Positions 13,891 to 30,690 of a DNA stretch of 64,000 bases are shown piece after piece; the stretch's first letter is position 1; every line of letters starts with the position of its first letter. The notes under the pieces were generated by a model, which did not search any database, had not been told where the DNA came from, and saw only the letters and a list, made by a program, of their open reading frames with translations. Position numbers and translations under genes: made by a program. Source of the DNA: Wuchereria bancrofti (lineage: Eukaryota > Nematoda > Chromadorea > Rhabditida > Onchocercidae); the NCBI GenBank assembly GCA_005281725.1, contig SSBO01000001.1, forward strand, positions 10,246,251-10,310,250. Direction: 5' to 3'.

Positions 13891-14028
13891 ATAATAAAAT
13901 TAAAAAATCGTTCAAAAAAAAAAGTAAAATAATAAAATTAAAAAATCGTTCAAAAAAAAAAGTAAAACAATAAGATTAAAAAATTGCTCAAAAAAAAAAG
14001 TAAAATAAGATTAAAAAAGTGCTCAAAT
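13891..14028. repeat. ~37-bp tandem repeat
   Basis: Between three and four copies of a unit reading ATAAAATTAAAAAATCGTTC followed by A-run and GTAAAA. The later copies change TCGTTC to TTGCTC or GTGCTC. Confidence 0.85.
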
Positions 14029-15359
14029 ATTTCGAAAATTGAAAAAAAAAAATACAAAAATAGCATAAATTGTGCAATTTTTCATTTGTTTTTTTTTTTT
14101 TCTTTGTGAAAGATTTTGAGGAAGTTAAAAAAAAAAAAAAGATGAAAATTTGAACATATGGAAGAGAAATACTTTATGCGCAAGTATTAATCTACAAAAC
14201 TAAAATTGCTCATCCATTGTAAGTTTTTGAAATGTGCAATTATTATTTGGTTCGCGTATACAATGTTTGTTCATTAAAAATCAATGGTAAAAATATGAAT
14301 CTCTCTCGAATTGCAAATTGCAAAAGAAAAAAAAAAGAGGGACCAAAAAAATTTTAAATTCATTACTATTTAGCCAAAATATTGATATGAAGAGGAGGAA
14401 AGAAAAGAAAAAAAAAGAATATAACTTTTAACAGTCAATAAGGTCATGTTTTTATTAATTGTGGATTTTTTTTTTTGAATTTGAATTTTTTTTATCGTTA
14501 ATTTGAATGAATGCAAAGATGAGAAAATTTCGAAATAAAAAGTGAATGTTTGCTCAGATGTACACTAATCTATCATAATGAATGCAAATGAACATTTACC
14601 GTGAATTATTTCTAAAATTAAAAAAAAAAAAATGAAATCAAATATTTATTTAAATTTGAAACAACAAAATATTGAATTAACAAGATGAAGTGAAGAAAAA
14701 ACAAAGAATATCTAAGCATTTTAGTAGTGAGATCAGTGAACAATTAAAATTATTGTAACATCAATTTCACCATATTTGTAGATTTTTTATAAACTACTCA
14801 AGTCAGAATATTGAAATAGTACATTGCTCATTTGGTAAACCGCTTCGACCACAGTTTTGCAGATCTTTAGTATAAATCATTTATGGAAAGTAAGAGATAA
14901 AAAACGAAACAAAAACTGGAAGGAATAAAAACTGAATCACGTTATGCACATACACATATGTTTTTAAAGAAAATTACCTAATTGCCATTAAAATGATATA
15001 TGTGTGAATCAAAATAGAAGAACATAAAAGAACAAAAAATATAGTAATACTAACAATTATAAGAGCCTAACAATATATATCAAACTGCTTCAGCAACCAT
15101 ATTACAGAATTTTCCTACTTAATATCAATTTACTTAATACTTCCAAATAGAACACATGAAAGAATAACGGCACTAATATTTCAGTATAAAGAATCGTATG
15201 ATAATGATTTTCAACATTTTTCTCTATTTTGAGCGTACAGTATGCAGTAAAAGGAATATGAAATATAAATTAAATACTAAAAATATAAATTTATAACTAG
15301 TTATTAAGTGTCAAAGAAAATCTGCCTATAAGAAAGTTTGCTGATGTTCAGAATGTCAA

Positions 15360-18300
15360 TTAATGCTCCATGGCATTCTCATTTTCATGTCTGTGATAGA
15401 TTTCCATAAATGATGCAGCAAAACCTTCAAGATGGAATATAGGTTTGCTACCACGTGTTAAGCGATGTTCATATTCAGCTGCTGCAGCAACTATTTCTAC
15501 CTTGACTTTATCATTACAGGATTTTAGCAGTTCGTGCAGTAATTTCTGAAAATATTTTATTTTAAACGTCAGAATGCTAAGCAATAAAATTTCCCGATAT
15601 TTACAGCAAATGAATGATAAGCCAAACAGAAGAGTCACCTATAAAAAAAAGTAATCCATATAATTCGAACATATGAGAATAACAAAAACATACCATAAAA
15701 ATGATATTTGGAGGTATGCAGTGTCCAATACATTCGTAAAATCTATTACGCACTTTGAGAAGGCTGCAAAAATGGAGGTAAAAAAGTGACAAAAGAAAAG
15801 AGTCATTGCATGAGATCATGATAATCTTTTAAAGTAACTGAAGACAAACTTTTCAGGGCTCTGTTGCTGCATCATCATTTTAGCTGTTTCGCGCAAATAA
15901 ACTTCCCATTCTGGATCAGGAATTTCTTGATTCTCTTTGAATGGATAACTGAAAATAAAAAGCCTAATTATTCACTAATAATGATTATTTCTTTCCAAAT
16001 TACACGACCTGGAATAAAGTATCAAGATAGAGATAAATTAACTGAAGTTAGGGAAAAGCAAGAACCATGATTTCGTATTTCAAAATTTTGAGATTTTAAG
16101 CTAAAGATGTAACGATTTTTCTAAAAATTTTCAAGGTATAAATACAATTATACAATTAAAAAAAATATTACTTCTGTACTTTTGCCGCTTCGATCATCAG
16201 TAAAGCTCGTCTCATATTACCATTGGCTTTTTGTACAACTGCAGCGATGATACTTTCAGGAACAGAAACATTTTCCTGTTTGCAAACATGTCTAACAGCT
16301 TTGGCCACCTAAATGTGAAAATTTAGACTCTGAATGAAATTTTAAAGCCAATAAACTGCTGAATATGCAATATCTTTAGGATTTTAATATAAGAGATAAC
16401 CAATGGACAAGAAATAAAGCCCGAGCCTTACGAGTTTTGAACTTACAAATTCAAGTTACGAATTTTAAATAGCGCAAGTTTAGTCCATCCAAACATTTGA
16501 AACATAAAAATTCTTTGAATATAAACATGCTTTATCATCTCAGAAACAGTTATCTTTTTGTATAAAACTTACATCATCATCTGAAGGCGCAGCTACACGA
16601 ACCGCTAAGCACCGACTTTTCAAAGGATCGATAATTTTGCTGATTGAATCACAACACAATATAAGTCGACATGTTTGCGCATATTTCTCCATTGTACGAC
16701 GCAATGCGTTTTGTGCATCTCGAGTTAGCTGATCTGCTTCCATTAAGACTGCTACTGAAAAAATGAACTTTGAATCTACATGAAATCTCTTTCGCACAAA
16801 ATAAAAGTAAACTTAGAGTTTTGCAATAAAAATAAACTTAAAGCACGAAATTTAAAAGATAAATTAAATTCAACTCGAAAACATTTAGTGTACTGAAATT
16901 GCAAAAATAAATTATACAGGCAAGAGCACATAAGTACAGTATAATCCTCTGACATTAGGTTACTCTATCTCTTTTTTATGTATAAGTGAAACATATTACC
17001 ACCACATATCATTTCTTATAATTGATGGTAAGCACCGCTGTTAAAAAAAAAAGTGATGGAACCTTATGAGAGCACAAAATTTTGCAAAAATATTTAAGAT
17101 TCCATTGGACCTTTGAAATTTCGCTGCGTTGCACTAGCAATTTGATGCATCTGTGCCATTTGTTTGACAATTTCCTGGACAACGACACGATCGTAGATAC
17201 CAACTTCTCTAGAAGCCAAAAATTTTAAAATGAATGTTTAAATAAAAGTGTGCAATTAACAATGAATTCTCTTCCAAGTGCTTCGAGAATTTCTTTATTA
17301 ATCGAAAAATAAAATAGCAAAAACTGCAGCATTATATTTCAAATAGAAGGAGTTCCAAAGTAACTTACCCAGGACTAAGCTGAATATGATAGTTGCTGCT
17401 AAAAGTTTGTATTTCTAATTTCTTGCCAGATGGAGCCTGAAAACTTCGTGTATCCATTCGTAATTTCTCAACACCACTGCCATACAGTTCTCGCAAAACA
17501 CAAAAAATTCTAGTCATTTTCCCCGCACCATTTGGGCCATATATAAGAAGATGTGGAAAGTCACCGGCCTGAAATTAGCCGTTTCTTTAAAATTAAAATT
17601 TCTAACAATCTTTTCAAAGATATTTGAAGGATGTTCTAATAATATGTCCACTTTTAGCTGCGGAAAAATGAAAATCAATCATTCAGCTGATAATTCTATT
17701 CAAACTATCAATAATCACAGATTGACTAAGGATTTCCCAAACTTGTAGCTATGGATGGCTGCACAGAACCTGTCACTAGACTAATTTATTTTTTAAAATA
17801 ATGAATTGAACGCTAACTTTATCATCGATTATTGCACTAGCCTTAAAGTCATAAATTACGGTAAGAACAATGAATCAATAATCAAAAAAATGCTAGCTCC
17901 AAGCACTGGTCATCTTCCAATTACAGATGAATTCCAGAAACAAGGCATGATAAATCTTTAACCTTCTCACTATTCTTTACATAAGTATATTGAAATGCTA
18001 TTTATATTCGGTATACATCAAACTGGTCTATGTATATAGCAATGTTTATGTACAAGAATAATCACCCGGGAAAGGTTGAGGTAAAAGATTGAATTACCAC
18101 AGGTAAACCCTAAATATATAGTAACACATAACAGGTTTCGCTAACGAATTACCAAAGTGGGCAATACCATTTACTGATCGTTACAATGGGTAAAAACTAA
18201 AAATCACTAGTTTCCACTCACACTTATATCTTTTTTTTTTTCAATGCTTCTATTGACGATAAAAGGCAAAATAATTGAAAAAATTCTTACCTTAACGATT

Positions 18301-18383
18301 TCAATAAGATCCCTGGCTTGTTTTACATGATATGTTAGAGCAGATAGCTCTCGTGGTCTATATTTATCTACCCACAAAGCCAT
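15360..18383 (-). CDS. rfc-3: Replication factor C subunit 3 (clamp loader)
   Basis: An AAA+ ATPase subunit of the RFC clamp loader, which opens PCNA and places it on primer-template DNA. Eight exons join in phase into 354 residues: 18383-18291, 17568-17369, 17208-17111, 16754-16573, 16308-16172, 15948-15850, 15763-15694 and 15545-15360 (TAA). The N-terminus [10 protein letters not shown] is the family signature. Walker A is GPNGAGKMT (residues 42-50, Lys48). The Walker B region LMEAD lies at 134-138, where other RFC3 proteins have a T-E-V-D-like box. The SRC motif is at 177-179, and the C-terminal collar carries HCIPPNII and AAEYEHRL. The length matches family norms (~355). A T-rich tract ending in AAG lies six bases before the ATG and is a good spliced-leader acceptor. 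The exon 7 to exon 8 join ([11 protein letters not shown] to KLLHELL) was chosen over an open intron because it fits the family. Identification is secure. Confidence 0.95.
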
Positions 18384-19523
18384 TATTTCCTTAAAAAAAA
18401 AGAAAAAATCCATTTACTATCTCTTAATCATTACTTTCATCAGAAATAGCATCCAAATATTTATTTTAGTACTAACCGACAGTAATATTCGAGCGAAAGA
18501 ATTCAAATTTGACTCACTAAAGAAAACTTAAAGTAAAACTTAAAACAACAAGTAAAACTTATTCAAAGATAATGAAGATAACAAAAAAAGCGAGAAAAAA
18601 ATTGCACAAATGAAAGAAATAGTAAAACGAAAAATATAAAAGATGAATACAGTAAATGAGATTGTACAATAATAAAAAGAAATATACCAATGATAATCGT
18701 CTTGTAATATGAATTATACTAAATATATTCTAGAAAAGGTAGAAGAATTCAAATAAGAAAAGAAAAATAACAAAATTACTGCAAATGAATATATTATATG
18801 CAATGTTAAAAATATCCATTTAATGGCAATGGCAAAAAAAGAAAAAAATATGAGATTTTATGATTATAAATTATTATATGATTATAAATTAAATTTTTTT
18901 TTTTAAAAAATTATATGATTATAAAAGATTATATGATTATAAATTAACATGGTAAATTGAACTAGTAAGACGAAAGCTTACGTGAAGATCACGCAAGCCT
19001 TCGCTTCTCACGTAAAAAAAGAACCAACGTGCCACGCACGAAAGGTAAATGAGTAACTTTTCAAATCTCCCACCTGCTTACCGCATTTTCATATCATCCA
19101 ATTTATTTTTCTGTTCTGCCACAATTTACTACACTATTTCATTCTTCTCTAATCTCCCATCTACAGTCTTTAAAACAATATATCTGTTAATAATTTTTTG
19201 CATATCGATTCGGAGCCGATCGGTAAAGTACACTTTGCGATCGCTTGTGGTGGCTGGTTGGGTGCGGTAGGATTTAGATAAGTTGACGTACGTCACGCCC
19301 GTGAAATGTCTCGTACATTCACTATGTTGTTGCTAATTAGAATTCTAACGTAACAATCTCCAGTGATTCTTTTTTTTTTCAATTAAAAATTTGATAAATG
19401 TTTAGAATTTGCAAAAATTATACTCTTTATTCAATTATAGTCTTCCTTTCTGGAAGGAACTGATAGTGTCGTTTATTAAATTCATTTGATTGGTGACCTT
19501 TCTTATTGGTTTGATTCCAGGAA
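18384..19523. promoter_or_regulatory. Divergent promoter region between rfc-3 and rpb-8
   Basis: A 1.1-kb head-to-head interval. The part at 19200-19320 is clearly richer in G+C and CpG than its surroundings and holds the perfect 12-bp palindrome TGACGTACGTCA at 19284-19295, two CRE-like half sites back to back. Around 18965-19040 there are several ACGTGA/TCACGT-type words. This is the likely shared or paired core promoter zone; no motif was tested experimentally. Confidence 0.5.
19511..19520 (+). other. Candidate spliced-leader acceptor for rpb-8
   Basis: TTGATTCCAG ends three bases before the rpb-8 ATG at 19524. No coding exon precedes it, so trans-splicing fits better than a 5' UTR intron, though that intron is not excluded. 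Confidence 0.55.
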
Positions 19524-20342
19524 ATGTCAACGGGTATATTATTCGATGATATGTTCCTTGTGAAAGATGTTGACCCGGAAGGAAAGAAATTTGACCGTGT
19601 TTCACGTCTATTCTGCGACAGTGAATCATTTAAAATGGAACTCATCCTTGATGTAAACACACAACTGTAAGTCATCTTCCTTGCTTGTAGCTGTAACTGT
19701 GAATACTATTTAAAATGCAGAATATTGAAGAATAAAGTAAAAGTGAAATAACAGAGGATGATGAAATGAAATCGTGACAAACTGAGCAATTTTTGCAGAT
19801 ACCCAATGAATCTAAACGATAAATTCCGATTATTACTGGCAACAACGCTGCGTGACGATGGTCTACCAGATGAACGAGAATTCGATAATCAGGTATGACA
19901 TTTCACTTCTTTTAATAGTTGAGAACGCATTTTAGTTTTGGGATTTTTAATTCGTTGAATTGAAGAAATAGTTGAATGGCTGGCATCATAAACCTTTTGT
20001 CGAAATAATACTGAATCATATCCAGCGTGTAGTTTTACTATCAGTTTAGTTGGAAAATATTCTACACTAGGTTTGTTACTTGGATATGTTCGTTATTTTG
20101 GGGTTTATTGTTTACTGTCCAAATTTCAGACACATTATCCACGATTAGATCCATTCGAATATGTAATGTTTGGAAAAGTATATAGAATTGAAGGAGAAGA
20201 ATCGAGTTCTGAAACAAATACTCTAGCAGCATACGCGTCATTTGGTGGCCTGCTGATGCGGTTAAAAGGTGACGCGAATAATTTGCATGGTTTCGAACTT
20301 GATTCTGGCATTTATTTATTAATGAAGAAAGTTGTCTTTTAG
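19524..20342 (+). CDS. rpb-8: RNA polymerase I/II/III common subunit RPB8 (ABC3)
   Basis: A small subunit shared by all three nuclear RNA polymerases. Three exons (19524-19666, 19799-19892, 20130-20342, TAG) give 149 residues, one short of the human protein. The order of conserved blocks is complete: [20 protein letters not shown] at the N-terminus, then [13 protein letters not shown], then the central [16 protein letters not shown], then [20 protein letters not shown], ending in YLLMKKVVF. These strands build the OB-fold of RPB8. Introns are GT-AG. The ATG sits directly behind an acceptor-like site. rars-1 follows on the same strand about 0.67 kb downstream. Identification is secure. Confidence 0.96.
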
Positions 20343-21013
20343 TTTTTAATAGTTTTTTTTTTTTTCTTTTTGTTAGCTGGTTTTAGATTTTTGGTGAGAG
20401 CTTCTGAAGTTAGACTTGTAAGTTTGGTTTTATATCTGAGTATATCCTTTACACTGTTCGGAAATATCAGAGGAGAACACTAGAAAAGAATGGAATGGAG
20501 CAAGATGAAGTATTATAAGATTCAGTAGCAGAGTCCTTTCGAAATCTGGTTTTTAAACACAGTTCCAGAATTTATGCTTTGTTGAAATATTTTGTTCATT
20601 GTTATTGGTACGCTTCCTGTGTTTGTTTTGTACATATCAATCTTCAATTCTCACTGTATCGTTTTGTTGTGTGAACATTTTTGTTGTTGTGATAGTGTTT
20701 CTTACAAAAGAAGTTTTCTGAAAAAAATTTTGTGATTCTTAAAACATATCTTTTAATGACCAAGTATATGGTGATACAAGCTACATTTATTTTAATCCTT
20801 TGTGATTCATATTGACTGAAGAGCATAATGGAAATGAATCTCTTCCTTTATTATTGATTCTACGTAGTATCTGTAGGAGCGGTGGGAACTAGATGGAAGC
20901 GTTTCGGAATCAAAAATTCTCAAAATTATCTTAAATGTGTTTTGGAACATCTGAAGTTTTCTAGTGTCACCAGGGAGTATTAAATGATTTTACAGAAAAC
21001 AGAAAGTGCTGTA
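20343..21013 (+). other. rpb-8 to rars-1 intergenic spacer
   Basis: A 670-bp spacer between two genes on the same strand. It is T/G-rich on the plus strand (TTTTGTTGTGTGAAC type) and ends in a good acceptor, GATTTTACAG at 20986-20995, eighteen bases before the rars-1 ATG. It could be a long intercistronic region of an operon or a separate promoter. Confidence 0.4.
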
Positions 21014-26243
<5,230 letters not shown>

Positions 26244-26377
26244 AATCGATAAAGAAATTTTTTTGTTTTTGTGAAAGAAAAAAAAGTTAATTATGAGTTG
26301 TTAATAAATTTTCCTAGAATTTTTCGTTTCTTAACACTTGTTTTATTGACACTCCTTAGTAAACACCAACATTTCAC

Positions 26378-26408
<31 letters not shown>

Positions 26409-26809
26409 ATGAACGATCGTCCGCGAAATTTGCAAGTCTTCTTCTCCACTAGTAATTTTACTTGAAACAAGGATAGGAATGCAAAAGGCATAAGTTATTC
26501 AGTAGTGTTGAAATGTTTTAATTCATAATTTCATAACGAATGCGAAATTGCAAAACATAAATCATACATTTGGGAATATGAAAGAGCTAACACAAAGCAT
26601 ATGTATATGACAATTTACCTCTCCAAACGATTTATATTTTCATTTTCATGAGTAAAATAAAATAAGACGAAACTTTCAGGATAATTCATTAGAACTAAAA
26701 ATGAAAAATACATAACATTCTCAATGTTAATTAATGCTTAATCTATAATTATTTATATGCTTAAACTTATTTATTTACAGATTAGCTTTAAAATTTCTAA
26801 ATTTAATAT

Positions 26810-26962
26810 TCAATCATGTTTATCTGCCTTATCACACTCACTCATCCAATCACTGATGATAAGAGCCCAGAATGGATTATATTCAAAATCCATTAGACTT
26901 TTGTAAAGTTCGGCTTCTTGCCTTTTTTGGTGCTTGAAGTTTATAGCGTAAACAGCGCGAAA
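26810..26962 (-). other. Orphan open frame, possible exon or gene remnant
   Basis: Stop-to-stop frame of about 50 codons with protein-like composition: charged N-terminal half (KHQKRQEAELYKSLMD), then EYNPFWALIISDWMSECD before TGA. A weak acceptor-like AAG lies in frame at the KHQ position. There is no good start codon except the internal Met of SLMD, and no convincing upstream exon in the 400 bp before the next gene. It could be a terminal exon, a tiny gene or a relic. I do not recognise it. Confidence 0.3.
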
Positions 26963-27274
26963 TTATTCGTTTATTTTTTATTTGTATTTTTTCGGGCGAA
27001 GATTTTCGGATTTTTTTTTTTTTGCAAAGGAAAAGAAAGTTATTTTCAAATTTAATTTTCAAAATTTATTATTTAATTTCTATTTCTGCTCATCTGCTTC
27101 TCTTTTTCTATTGTTTAAAACGACTAATGTAAATTACAAATAATTTTATTAATGATTTATCAATCAAATTAGATCTTTTATTAATTAAAGATTAGTATGT
27201 TCTATTTTATTAATTGCAAATATAAGTCATTCAAAAGTCAAATATTACTCGAACTGATATTTGATAAATTTCAG

Positions 27275-27328
27275 ATGCTATTTATGGTGATTAACATTAT
27301 CGAAAGATATTGTTACATAAGCATATAA
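27275..27328 (+). other. Possible upstream ORF of the 27348 gene
   Basis: A 17-codon frame (ATG to TAA) begins directly after the acceptor-like TTTCAG at 27269-27274 and ends 19 bases before the main ATG at 27348. If the transcript is trans-spliced there, the first AUG would be this one. Confidence 0.3.
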
Positions 27329-27347
27329 ACAACGTATTATTGCAAAA

Positions 27348-28933
27348 ATGATTCCAACTTTTTTTCGCGGATTCTTTCAATTAATCCGTTTAGCTCTGAA
27401 TTTTGACACACCAATAAAAGAAACAAGCAAGATTGATGGTAAAAATTTTTTTGATAACTAAATTATAGTTGTGTCTAATTTATCGATCATTTTAGAAATG
27501 AAAAAGCTAGACATTACTTGAGGTATTAGCATTTATTCTCCCTTCGCAACATATATTTTTTTTTTACTGTTTGAAATCTTAAACGAACATTTTCTTTTAT
27601 ATTTACCCGTTGTACGTCTTTAGTCTGTATGTTTATCTAATTTAACACCATAACATTTCACGTTTATATAATGGCGCTTTTTAATTTTATATAATATTAC
27701 TTGCAAAACATTGAATTGTGTATTTTCAACTATTTTCAGATAAGGGAAATTTCCTATTTCTTTTGAGCTTTTGAACTTGTGAACTTTTTTTTTTTTTTGT
27801 TTTAGAAATTTATCGCCAGTTGGAAATGTTGCAACTTGATTTTTCCAATACAGAAGCAGTGCCCACAGCTTATATTTATTTAGCTGATCCTCACAAATTG
27901 CCAGTACCAGCTAAGAATGCTAATGATAATCCTAACAGAGGGGAATCTGATGCAGAGAATGAAATATTGCAGCATTATTTTCATTGTGAAAGAAGTAATG
28001 AGTTGGATCAGTTAAGCGAGAAGTATGAAATACATGATATGAGTATTTCATCTGATTTTGAGGAAACTCTTCAAAATCATTTTCGATATACTCCAACGCC
28101 TAAATCTGAGGTGAAAAGCGAGGAGAATAATGACAGTTCTATTGATTTTTCTTCATTAAAACAACAAAATATGGACGATGGAGTTTCGTTATCATTTGCT
28201 TTTACGGAGAATTCCAAATCTAATATAAGTTCTTTTCGGGAAGGAAATTTCAGTTTGCAAAATATAACTGAAAATGTCAACATTAGCCATAACAAAAGTC
28301 CGAACAGTGAAGAAAGAAAACAACGAATATTTGATGATCATTTTGACGAAAACAGTCCTGTTGAACAGTTCCGAAACACTTCATTAGTGGCCAGCACTCC
28401 GTTATCTACGAAATCTAATAATGGTGCGCTATTTTCCATTCTAATCTTAAATTTTCATATTACTTTTTGTATAAAATCCTAATATTTTGTGAAAATGCTT
28501 AGATAATCGTTTTTTTTTTTTTTTTTAATTAGATGATCGCTTTAATTGTAATGGATACCAGTGAATGCTAAATATTATGATGTTTTGATTATTTGGCGAA
28601 AATTAAAATTATGGAAATGAAAATGTTACTGTTTTAGGATATCGACGTCAGATGGTCATGATGAAAAGTGCTGTAAGAACTAAAGTTGATGAATTGAAAC
28701 AACGAACCATGCTAAATTTGTCTGTATACAGTAATGACTCAATGAATACTACAAGTTCCAAAGATGAAGCAACAATGCGTGAACAGTGTGCTATTGCTAA
28801 GCATATTGCTCGTATTCGAACATCTAGTACAAGGCTTGGCTCAAGTAAAGAAGCCTTACCATCTTTCAACAATACTCGTTATCATAGTATGTGCACATCA
28901 TTTGGCAGCAATGGTAGCGCAAGCTTCAGTTAA
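27348..28933 (+). CDS. Unknown Ser/Asn-rich protein with acidic middle region
   Basis: Three exons join in phase into 334 residues: 27348-27438, 27806-28423 and 28638-28933 (TAA). I do not recognise the family. The N-terminus MIPTFFRGFFQLIRLALNF is hydrophobic/amphipathic, followed by DEIYRQLEMLQLDF. The middle (about residues 45-230) is polar and acidic, rich in Ser, Asn and Glu, with phosphorylation-like S-P/T-P sites (YTPTPKS, NKSPNSEE, ASTPLS). It looks disordered. The C-terminal exon carries a more conserved-looking helical block (MKSAVRTKVDELKQR, then EQCAIAKHIARIRTSS), possibly coiled coil, and a Ser-rich tail. The reading frame and splice sites are convincing; function is unknown. An alternative stop within intron 2 (frame open to 28482) would drop the last exon. 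Confidence 0.7.
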
Positions 28934-30655
28934 ATGGCCTATGCTGTCACCCTGTTGTTAGAATGTGTAAAGTGAGCTTTAATCTGTTTTAATAGGCAAA
29001 GTGGAATGAAAATATTACCTCAGAAAATCTAGGAAAACAACTCAGTTTTTGATATTTGAAATCAGTTTGTTTTATTGAAGATTACATTTTATTACCTGTG
29101 ATGATAAATAGATTTACACATCAGTTTGCAGTAATAAATCTATGTTTTTTTCTTTTTTTTTTTTGCTACCTAAGAAATTTCTTATGTCACCAAGACCTTA
29201 TTTTCTCTGGTTTTTTGGTCACTTCCATTTTACATGGAATCGTCTAACTAATGGCTATGGATTCATTATAGCATGTAATATATTTAAATAACAATAGTTT
29301 GGTATTATTTTATCCTTTTATTGTTTAAGCCGTTTTTTCCATTTTTTGCTTCTTTTAGCTTAATCTTTTTGATATAATTGATATCATTTCTCATTATATT
29401 CAAGTACAAGTAATCTTATTAAATACTTTGCAAAGAAAGTAAGCTATTTAATATGTTCGAAATTATTAAGAAAGAAGTTCAGTTATATTTTTTAGAAAGC
29501 ATCTTTGTAAAACAAAATATTATAAAAGATAATGCTAAAGAAGCATACGTACTTTTGGATTTTGTTTAAAATTACAATTTTTTTTTTTTTTAATGGAAAA
29601 TGAATGAATATCATTTTAAACTCCAATTGTTTTATGATCGTTTTAATCACCCATTTCATGTAACTACTGTTATATCATATATAAAAGTTAGTTTTTCCCA
29701 ATGTTTTGATGCAAAGCATTAGTTATATGACTGATCCAGAAATACATCATTAACAAATTGAAATGGAAAAATTCTCACTTTTCTTCAACAATGTTTTGTC
29801 ATTTCTGAAATCTTGATATTAAAATAATGCTGTTGCTAACTTGTTAACATTATTCTAGCAAGGTACACGATTTATTTAAAAGCAACTAATGAAACTTTAC
29901 TCTGTTAAATAAAAGAGCATATGACAAATGTAAGAAAGTATGCAATATGAATGTCACGAAAAAATAATCGTATATATTTAAAAGTACAGTTGCTAAATGA
30001 TTGTTTGATGTTGGATAAAATATTTGAGCTAATAATACTTTGCTATTACTCTCTACTATGAATTGTGAATGTTAGAAAAACATTTATAGGTATTTGTAAA
30101 ATGAATAAAAAAAAAAAAAAAATGAATAAATTTGATTTGTTTCAGTGCGCGAAGACAAAATTATTAAAATTTATAAACTTAAGAAAATGTGCAAAAAAAG
30201 TAAAAAAAAAGGGAAAGAGAGCAACACTACCAAGTATATTTACTATATTTTAAAAATATAATTAAGAAATTTAGATAAGATGACATATATATTAAAATTA
30301 TACAATTTAAAAATTTCAAAAAAATACATTTGATAATTATCATCTAATTCTATTTAAAAAATTTCTCATTAATCATTTAGAAAAGCACATAGATGATAAG
30401 TTTATTAGATTTAAGATGATAGGTTTATTAAGTAAGAGGAGAATAAGTTAAATCATCACAACAAACAGTGATAATTTGATGGGGCGGTTTTAAATTTTGT
30501 GTAAAGAAGCAATGTTCAAAACTTCAAATCAACGTTCTAGTACAAATCAACTTATTCCTACTACATTTGATAGTTGGTCAGCTGTCAATTAGCTTTTCAA
30601 TTCATCCACTTGTTGAACTATCGTGAAAGCATTCATCCAATCGAATGGGATGATT

Positions 30656-30690
30656 AGATGGATGGATGGATAGATGGATGGATAGATGAA
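30656..30690. repeat. GATG/GATA tetranucleotide microsatellite
   Basis: GGAT/GGATAGAT tetramers, about nine units, in the intergenic region. Confidence 0.85.

Larger units (their letters stand above)
11372..15359. other. 4-kb gene-poor intergenic region
   Basis: The region lies between the start of the GNAT gene and the 3' end of rfc-3, both on the minus strand. I find no exon with convincing composition on either strand. It holds many A/T homopolymers, the 93-bp array at 12236-12655, a GA-rich microsatellite near 13341-13380 and a 37-bp array at 13891-14028. The part nearest 15359 is the rfc-3 3' flank. Confidence 0.5.
26244..27347. other. Intergenic region with a small minus-strand ORF
   Basis: This is the rars-1 3' flank (AATAAA at about 26301), then a pure A-run of about 27 bases near 26379-26405, then AT-rich sequence. 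The only protein-like stretch is on the minus strand at 26810-26962 and is described separately. A plus-strand acceptor-like TTTCAG at 27269-27274 probably serves the next gene. Confidence 0.45.

Noticed and set aside
15601..15693. Alternative rfc-3 exon reading [12 protein letters not shown]
   Set aside because: The frame is open but inserts sequence absent from RFC3 proteins; direct joining of exon 7 to exon 8 matches the family.
19427..19675. Minus-strand frames opposite rpb-8 exon 1
   Set aside because: They are antisense shadows of the conserved RPB8 coding sequence.
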